Assembly (NCBI GenBank): GCA_009663005.1
Contig: CM018909.1
Location: forward strand, 11,137,429-11,149,928
Source of the DNA: Actinidia chinensis
Lineage: Eukaryota; Streptophyta; Magnoliopsida; Ericales; Actinidiaceae
Length of the DNA stretch: 12,500 nt
Direction: 5' to 3'
The notes under the pieces were generated by a model. The model did not search any database. It was not told the DNA's origin and was given only the letters and a program-made list of their open reading frames with translations. Shown in pieces: positions 7,849 through 12,500 of the stretch. The position numbers and the translations under genes were made by a program. Positions within the stretch are counted from its first letter, which is position 1, and the number at the start of each line of letters is the position of its first letter.

Positions 7849-7851
7849 TAA

Positions 7852-8569
7852 GGGATTCTAGCTGGGATGAATATTATTATTCTTGTCCCAAATTATTACC
7901 AAATCCAATATTGTTAAAGGCTCAAGGCTCACCAAGCTCTGAAAGCTCCTGGAGCCTAGGCCCAAGGTGCAGCATTAAACACAAGCCTGAATGAAATAAG
8001 GTTGTGCATGTGTGATATGAATGCATGTTAGATGTGTTTAATATTTAAAGTAATTTAAAATCTTCAACTCTTAAGGAAGGTAATTTTTTTTTTGTTGATA
8101 TATCTAGCAAAAAGTCAAAAAGATAAATAAAATTGATATACATGTAAATCTTTCCCAATTGATATACACATTAACGAAATCAAATAACCATTGCAAATTT
8201 GCAATCATGAAAACACTAATCGAAACTTCTAAGCATATATTTTATAATTTTAACAGTAAGAATTAAGCACCAAAGAAACCTATTTCAATTATACAACCTT
8301 AAGCACAGGAAGTTAGAATGCAAAGTACTTAAAATAGTTATAACAATGTTATGTATCCTATCAATGTAACGTTGCACCCTGCTAGTGTTTTTATGTGAAT
8401 AAAAATTATCTAAAGCCAGAAGGGTACAGTTTGTAGAATTAGCAACCAGCTACTCTAAACCTTAAGGTGCCAAAGAGGAGATAACTTGAGTATTTCACAT
8501 CAGCAACTTGCTTCCTCGCACAGTAAGACTCTCCATCAAAAGTGGGCCAAACAAGTGTGTCATGTTATA
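7852..8569. other. AT-rich DNA, no gene seen
   Basis: No frame or RNA gene is supported. CTCAAGGCTCACCAAGCTCTG-type words at 7920-7960 are locally repetitive but short. The rest is plain AT-rich sequence. Confidence 0.5.
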
Positions 8570-8640
8570 GTCACGGGGTACGCGGTGAGAATCCAATACA
8601 GGACCTTGGTATTCTGACACCATGTATAACAATCAACTGC
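8570..8640 (-). mobile_element. LTR-retrotransposon relic with primer-binding-site-like motif
   Basis: On the minus strand, TTGTTATACA is followed by TGGTGTCAGAAT (8611-8622) and CCAAGGTCCTG. Plant Copia-type elements have TGGTATCAGAGC here, the site complementary to initiator methionine tRNA, directly after the LTR end. The match is 9 of 12 bases. The preceding bases would be the end of the LTR. No partner LTR or gag/pol frame is in the window, so this is a small relic at most. Confidence 0.35.
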
Positions 8641-9250
8641 TCCTAATACATTAACTATTAGTGGTGGAGAAAGTTAAGTATATACCATATCATCATGTAG
8701 GATCATATGTTGACACCGGCTACAATAAGAGCAAAGCGGACACAATTAATTAACAAATCATTATTAGCTCAATGAGTCAATGGTTAAAAGCTCCATATCA
8801 TAAGAGGCAGTGAGGCACAAATCCATCATCTGTAACAAAGCTGTCAGTGAAATGGGAAGAATAACACTGAGATGACATTATGTCATGCAGACGTGGGACA
8901 ATCCTATCTATACCTTCCACTTCCAAGATAAAACTGATAATAACTTGCAGCAAATGCCAAAACAATGAACAGATTCAGGTCAAAGAAAACCACTTAAGCT
9001 TTCTATTCATATATTCATGTTATTTATTGGCTTATAAACCCTGTTCATGATTTTATATCTAGCCAAGAAAGGATTGTGTTAATCTTGATTCCCCTATCAT
9101 ATTTGAGAACTTGAGAACATGCAAATCAAGATGGCATCCAAAGCAAAAAAGATCAGACCTCCCAACATGTGTCATGTCCTTCCTCGCCAGGCTAAGACTT
9201 TTTCAGTGAGCTAGTCCAAGGGAGAAAAAGAAGTCGGGGGGAAAAATCGC
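8641..9250. other. No gene seen
   Basis: Stop-rich in all frames. It is the downstream flank (minus strand) of the exon candidate at 9253-9347. I looked here for a following exon, such as one coding for a Tudor-type domain, and found none. Confidence 0.45.
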
Positions 9251-9252
9251 AC

Positions 9253-9347
9253 CTGCTTCTTTGAAAATTTGCATTTCCTCTTCAGGCTTCTACTGCTTTC
9301 ACCATTGCCTACAACTTTACCTGCGACATCAGAGTCATCAGACTCAC
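9253..9347 (-). CDS. Candidate internal exon, basic nuclear-type segment (partial)
   Basis: Read on the minus strand, an acceptor (CTGTTTTAAAG) is followed by 95 bases and a donor (AAGCAG|GTGCGA). Entry phase is 1 and the exon leaves on a codon boundary. It encodes 31 full codons: an acidic start (ESDDSDVAG), a short linker (KVVGNGESS), then a basic stretch (RSLKRKCKFSKKQ) resembling a nuclear localisation signal. Such acidic/basic linkers occur in many nuclear proteins, including plant PDS5-like cohesin cofactors before their Tudor domain, but composition alone does not identify a family. A second donor inside (GCAG|GTAAAG, about 9322) could shorten it. Its entry phase is compatible with the exit phase of the exon-like units to the right (10867-12215), so all could belong to one gene. 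No start, stop or next exon is found. Confidence 0.4.
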
Positions 9348-9917
9348 CTTTAAAACAGCACAATTGTTTAATAGAAATGAAATCAACCTACCATGAGTGT
9401 CTGCTAAAATTTGTATGATTGACGAAACCGATAAATTGGTAGAATGGTTAATGCTATTTGGATAAGCTCACATTGCTCGAAAGAATGCTGGACAAAAAGC
9501 CTACATATTAGTGAATCAAGGACCAAAACTGCCTAAAAATCATTTTGACCAACAGAGAAATTAAATAAATATGTCAGTGAGCACCTCCAACAAAGTGTGA
9601 CTATGTATCAAATTCAACAACATTAAAATTGAGACGAGCAATATCCAAGAACAGGGTATATTGCAACATCTGGAAAGAAAAAATAATAATTCACTAATTC
9701 ATGTGCTTACATGGCCTTTATCTCGAAAAGACTAGAGAAGCTAGAGGACAACAGAGTTAAACAGGGCAGTTTGTTATCATTCCGAAACCATTTGAGAGTG
9801 TTGTTTGATGCCCTAGCCTTCCAAGTTTCAAAAATCCCAAAGATTACTAAAAGTCCTTGCATTCCGGTAAAGTATTCATATTTGATCATCTGTTACTCAA
9901 AGCAAGAAAACCCAACA
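9348..9917. other. Noncoding DNA, probably intronic or intergenic
   Basis: Frames are short. A 106-codon plus frame (9711-10031) is the longest in the window but has no recognisable domain, mixes an AT-rich and a GC-rich part, and is overlapped by similar-sized frames on both strands. Confidence 0.45.
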
Positions 9918-10023
9918 GACGGGACAACATGTGTGCCGACGACTGCCCATCAATGCCCAATGTGGGTGCCAACATGTACCCATGGCAGCCCCATGGCTGG
10001 CCAAGCATGTCCCGACAAGTGCA
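9918..10023. other. GC-rich island with internal inverted words
   Basis: About 105 bp clearly GC-richer than its surroundings. ACGGGACAACATG at the left resembles the inverse of CATGTCCCGACA at the right, and CCATGGC occurs twice in the middle. The sharp composition change suggests a small inserted element, but no target duplication was found. Confidence 0.35.
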
Positions 10024-10117
10024 CTTACTAAAAATCTTCTCTGAATTGTGTTTTGAAAGACCACACACATGCAATATTCTTGCATCAGCGTATTGTTATA
10101 GAAGCCACATTTATTGA

Positions 10118-10270
10118 ACATTGGAGTGTCCTGTGGATGGAATTGATCTTGGCAGCCCGATGGGTGTCAGAGTGCGTATTATTTACGGAGAGGGATCCAA
10201 TCTTGGAAGGGGAATTTGGATTAAGAGAAGGCTGCCCCTAGTCAGAGCCACCGGTGGAATGGAAAACTAA
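10118..10270 (+). pseudogene. Possible LINE-type ORF1 fragment (DUF4283/zinc-knuckle region)
   Basis: An open run of 50 codons ends at TAA (10268-10270). Its core reads LGSPMGVRVRIIYGEGSNLG then RGIWIKRRLPL. Plant non-LTR retrotransposon ORF1 and related DUF4283/zinc-knuckle proteins have a segment of the pattern [RM]VRVxIxxxKPLxRGxxI shortly before the knuckle. The order VRVRI, a gap, then RGIWIK fits loosely. There is no upstream start, the frame is closed by TGA at 10115-10117, and no cysteine knuckle follows, so it would be a broken fragment. The frame looks more protein-like than its neighbours, but the family call is an inference from a weak pattern. Confidence 0.3.
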
Positions 10271-10339
10271 TGGACGTTTGCAGAGACAAGGAATCAAAAT
10301 TAAAGTGCATTCAGATTGGATTCCAAGTTTCTTTTCAAT

Positions 10340-10590
10340 GATCTTGTAATAATTTCTTGATTAATTGTTTGTTCATGAACACAAAGATACCCATGATTTT
10401 CCATCGAGAATTGTTGTATTCAAAGGTTTACTTGTAAATTGTTTATCTCTATCTTCTAGATTTTATTAATGCAATTTGCGTGGTTGCCTTTGATAAATTC
10501 TTTATACTATTATTACTGCATTTACGATTTCAATTATTATAATTTTCTAAGTTGGGGTCTATTCAAACCCCCCTAGGCACAAAAACTAGG
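10340..10590 (+). mobile_element. LTR-like retrotransposon relic
   Basis: CTTGTAATAATTTCTTGATT at 10343 is shared with 5352 and 11562. It continues together with the 5.35 kb copy (GATTTTCCATCGAGAATTGT against TTTTCCATTGAGGATTGTT). Further right, TTATTAATGCAATTTGCGTGG and GGTCTATTCAAACCCCCCTA with GGCAC resemble the sequence near LTR ends of plant Copia-type elements. No second LTR or PBS is visible, so the identification is tentative. Confidence 0.35.
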
Positions 10591-10866
10591 TCCACCTTAG
10601 AAACTTTCTACAAAATTGAAAATAAAAAAAAAAACTCAAGGAGGACTTCGGATTAAGAAAGAAGAAGATGGCATACCAGAAAAGATGAGGGTAATATATC
10701 CTTAACTGTTAAATCCATAAGAATATAATTGTAAAGGAAATAAAAGCAGATAAGGACCTGATTAGTTGGATGAAGCTAGAATGGCAAATATTACAATTAA
10801 AGAGAGATGACATTTCACGTAAAAGAAATCAATTATAGATCAAATTTTCTAGTATGTTTACAGAAC

Positions 10867-10978
10867 CTTCAGGTTTTTGAGTGGCCTTGACAGCTCGTAG
10901 CATCTTCCCTCCATTACGCCTTTCCTCAATAGGGGATAAGTCACCCTCGGCATCAAGTGGTGAAGAAGTCGATGAGGA
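10867..10978 (-). pseudogene. Exon-like unit 1 (DAEGDLSPIEER motif)
   Basis: Read on the minus strand it is open for 37 codons plus one base, beginning SSSTSSPLDAEGDLSPIEER, with NGGKM and AVKATQKPE further on. It ends at a donor, GAAG|GTTCTG, in phase 1. A TGA lies directly upstream in frame, and the expected acceptor AG is not preserved at the matching place (CTGATCCTCATCGAC against AACAG|AATCGAC in unit 3). It is S/T-rich at the start and charged later, like a disordered linker. No family is recognised. It may be a real exon using another acceptor, or a decayed copy. Confidence 0.45.
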
Positions 10979-11107
10979 TCAGCGTAGAAGACGCAAATAG
11001 TTGGATGAAGCTAGAATGATAAATATTAAAATCAAAGAAAGACACAATTTCAGGTAAAAGAAAACAATTATAGACCAAATTCTTCATTATGTTTATAGAA
11101 CATTCAC

Positions 11108-11213
11108 CTTGTAGAGTGCCCTTGACAACTCTCGACATCTTCCCTCCATTATGCCTTTCCTCAATAGGAGATAAGTCATCCTCGGCATCAAGAGGTGGAG
11201 AAATCAATAAGGA
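11108..11213 (-). pseudogene. Exon-like unit 2
   Basis: On the minus strand an acceptor-like TATGTGAG is followed by 35 codons plus one base (SLLISPPLDAEDDLSPIEER, HNGGKM, VVKGTLQ) and a strong donor, CTACAAG|GTGAATG. Exit phase is again 1. Start-to-start distance from unit 1 is 235 bp. Differences from unit 1 are mostly amino-acid-changing (EG to ED, RRN to RHN, KATQKPE to KGTLQ), but no stop or frameshift is present. It is the best-preserved unit with both splice signals. Confidence 0.45.
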
Positions 11214-11310
11214 CTCACATAGAAGACGCAAAAGTGAAAAATATTGAAATCAAACACAGAGGCAATTTCAAATAAAAGAGCAACCATAGACAAAAGTTTT
11301 TAGTATTTCA

Positions 11311-11386
11311 CAACATCTTCCCTCCCTTGTGCCTTTCCGCATACGGGACAAGTCACCCTCGGCATCAAGTTGTGAAGAAGTCGATT
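11311..11386 (-). pseudogene. Exon-like unit 3, frameshifted and truncated
   Basis: A good acceptor (AACAACAG) precedes AATCGACTTCTTCACAACTT on the minus strand. The frame reads TSSQLDAEGDLS and then shifts: compared with units 1 and 2, one base is missing in the GAGGAAAGG region (TATGCGGAAAGG against TATTGAGGAAAGG). Homology ends near 11311, so the AVKATQKPE part and donor are missing. Right of it, 11387-11598 matches 5213-5400 instead of the usual intron-like piece. Confidence 0.55.
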
Positions 11387-11598
11387 CTGTTGTTTTCATA
11401 TTATGCTCTTGCAAGTAATGACATTGCCTTTACCAGAATTTGACTTCATTTAACACTAACTTATCCTCTTCTAGTCCCTATGTGGCATTTCCTCTCCAAT
11501 ATTGTAATTTTTTTTTTAAAAGGCATTTCCTCCTCAGGATTGTATTTTTTTTTTCTTGGGACTTGTAATAATTTCTTGATTAATTGTTTGTTCATAAC
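11314..11598 (+). repeat. Segment homologous to 5141-5400
   Basis: Collinear with the 5.1-5.4 kb segment through unit 3, the CTCTTGCA and TTTGACTTCAT landmarks and the closing CTTGTAATAATTTC/GTTCAT. It joins blocks A and B of the tandem duplication. An extra T- and A-rich insertion with a repeated GGCATTTCCTC word (11484 and 11522) distinguishes it from the 5 kb copy. Confidence 0.75.
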
Positions 11599-11885
11599 AA
11601 GAAACAAGTCCACCTTAGAACTTTTCAACAAAATTGAAACCAAAACAAAAACCTCAAGGAGGACTTCGGATTGAAGAAAGAAGATGATGGCATACCAGAA
11701 AAGATGAGGGTAATATATCCTTAACTGTTAAATCCATAAGAATATAATTGCAAAGAGAATAAAAGCAGATAAGGACCCGATTAGTTGGATGAAGCTAGAA
11801 TGGCAAATATGAAATCAAAGAGAGATGATATTTCACGGGAAAAAAAATCAATTATAGATCAAATTTTCTAGTATGTTTACGGAAC

Positions 11886-11998
11886 CTTCAGGTTTTTGAG
11901 CGGCCTTGACAGCTTCTGACATCTTCCCTCCATTATGCCTTTTCTAAATATGGGATAAGTCACCCTCGGCATCAAGTGGTGAAGTCATCGATCAGGAC
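11886..11998 (-). pseudogene. Exon-like unit 4, with stop codon
   Basis: On the minus strand the unit reads LDAEGDLSHI, then TAG (11944-11946), then KRHNGGKMSEAVKAAQKPE, ending at the same phase-1 donor GAAG|GTTCCG. It is the block B counterpart of unit 1. The in-frame stop and the altered acceptor region mark it as nonfunctional unless skipped. Confidence 0.6.
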
Positions 11999-12121
11999 CA
12001 GTACAGAAGACTCGAAACACTTGGATGAATCTATAATGATAAATATTAAAATCAAAGACGGGAGCAATTTCATGTAAAAGAAAACAATTATAGACCAAAA
12101 TTGTTATTATATTTGCACAAC

Positions 12122-12215
12122 CTTCAGTTTTTCCAGTGGCCTTGACAGTTCTCAACATCTTGCCTCCATAATGCATTCCTTCGATAGGGGGCAAGTCACC
12201 ATCGGTATCACCCAC
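12122..12215 (-). pseudogene. Exon-like unit 5
   Basis: On the minus strand it reads GDTDGDLPPIEGMHYGGKML then RTVKATGKTE and ends at the GAAG|GTTGTG donor position in phase 1. It is open but has lost the S/T-rich start, and no acceptor AG stands at its 5' edge. It is the block B counterpart of unit 2. Confidence 0.45.
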
Positions 12216-12335
12216 AAAGAAGACGTAAATTGCTTGATGAAGTTAGAATGGCAAATATTAAAATCAAGCACATAAGCAATTTCAGGTAAAAGAAAACAAC
12301 CACAGACCAAAGTTTTTAGAATGTTTAGAGAACCT

Positions 12336-12500
12336 TCAGTTAAAAGTTGCACTAGAATCAGGTAGTTCTAATCTCTTGTTTTTCCTTTCCCTTTCCCTCT
12401 CCTTGGCCAATATTATAGAAAAGATCTCCATAGTTTGAGTCTTTTTTGAAGCACAAATGGTCGAGATCAACAATTTTACATCTTTATAGGAATCTGGATC
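12336..12500 (-). CDS. Open frame running off the right edge (candidate exon, partial)
   Basis: On the minus strand 54 codons are open from the window edge to TGA (12336-12338). The product begins DPDSYKDVKLLISTICASKK, continues with TQTMEIFSIILAKE, and has a charged ER/KN-rich part before LELPDSS. KDVKLL followed by a small residue, T and C, and then an IFxxI segment, recalls the N-terminal HEAT region of plant PDS5-like proteins, but the conserved stretch that should lie between the two is missing. The match is short and from memory. The frame ends where the unit boundary (CTGAAG|GTTCTC) begins, so the true exon may end earlier or use another frame. It could also be chance. Confidence 0.3.
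   Translation of the reverse strand, partial: DPDSYKDVKLLISTICASKKTQTMEIFSIILAKERERERKNKRLELPDSSATFN

Larger units (their letters stand above)
10591..11330 (-). repeat. Higher-order tandem duplication, block A
   Basis: Begins TCCACCTTAGAAACTTTC and is collinear with 11609-12350 at an offset of about 1,018-1,020 bp. The first ~290 bp are the most alike, by eye above 90 percent (CTCAAGGAGGACTTCGGATT, GGTAATATATCCTTAACTG, AAATCCATAAGAATATAATT). The block contains exon-like units 1 and 2 and part of unit 3, with intron-like pieces between them. The intron-like part (TTGGATGAAGCTAGAATG, AAATATT, TTTCAGGTAAAAGAAAACA, ATAGACCAAA) recurs at 10768, 10999 and, eroded, about 11237. Confidence 0.85.
11609..12350 (-). 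repeat. Higher-order tandem duplication, block B
   Basis: Collinear with block A, containing exon-like units 4 and 5 and the start of a sixth boundary at 12334. Intron-like pieces recur at about 11786, 12021 and 12234. Boundary words AACCTTCAG occur at 11883, 12119 and 12331, giving spacings of 236 and 212 bp. Confidence 0.85.

Noticed and set aside
9711..10031. Longest open frame in the window (106 codons, plus strand)
   Set aside because: No recognisable domain, sharp composition change midway, overlapping frames of similar size in two other frames and on the other strand. Best explained by chance over the GC-rich island.
10341..11160. A complete LTR retrotransposon
   Set aside because: No matching LTR pair, no primer-binding site in the right place and no gag or pol frames.
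10591..12350. CRISPR array or satellite DNA as explanation of the repeats
   Set aside because: Units are long, diverged, carry frames and splice-like donors, and lack the short identical repeats and unique spacers of CRISPR. There are also too few units for a satellite, and the setting is a plant nuclear genome.

Overview
The window looks like intergenic or intronic nuclear DNA of a flowering plant, most likely a woody eudicot. It is strongly AT-rich, has no bacterial-style gene packing, and contains a tRNA-derived SINE, several foldback MITEs, LTR-retrotransposon debris and plant-type splice sites. No complete gene can be read. Nearly every long open frame is a shadow of a repeat. I cannot name the species.

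Layout. Positions 1-3140 are AT-rich and carry one ~175 bp dispersed repeat in two copies (326-500 and 2679-2850). Between them lies a 904 bp terminal-inverted-repeat element (1642-2545) with CCGGTT-rich ends and a perfect 9 bp target duplication. Positions 3486-3766 hold a SINE with A and B boxes, an A-tail and a 14 bp target duplication. Positions 4615-4789 are an almost fully palindromic, Mutator-like MITE with a 9 bp target duplication. Two related Tourist/Harbinger-like MITEs sit at 6498-6581 and 7721-7848. An (AG)13 and a (GT)7 microsatellite, a primer-binding-site-like LTR relic (8611-8622) and a second LTR-like relic (about 10340-10590) fill much of the rest.

The most structured part is the right third. 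On the minus strand, 10590-12350 is a nested tandem duplication. A unit of about 235 bp (an exon-like piece of about 110 bp plus an intron-like piece of about 110 bp) recurs within a block of about 740 bp, and that block is duplicated at an offset of about 1.02 kb. A diverged relative of one part lies 6 kb away at 5141-5400. The exon-like pieces encode variants of a short motif (DAEGDLSPIEER, then NGGKM) and several end at a plausible splice donor in the same phase. One copy has a stop codon and one a 1-base deletion, so at least part of the array is decaying. A further well-bounded exon candidate (9253-9347) and an open frame at the right edge (12336-12500) suggest remains or internal exons of an intron-rich minus-strand gene. 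Short residue matches hint at a plant PDS5-like cohesin cofactor, but this is only a hypothesis.

The genes do not form a readable pathway. The window is best understood as transposon-rich DNA around or within a fragmented, internally duplicated minus-strand gene.
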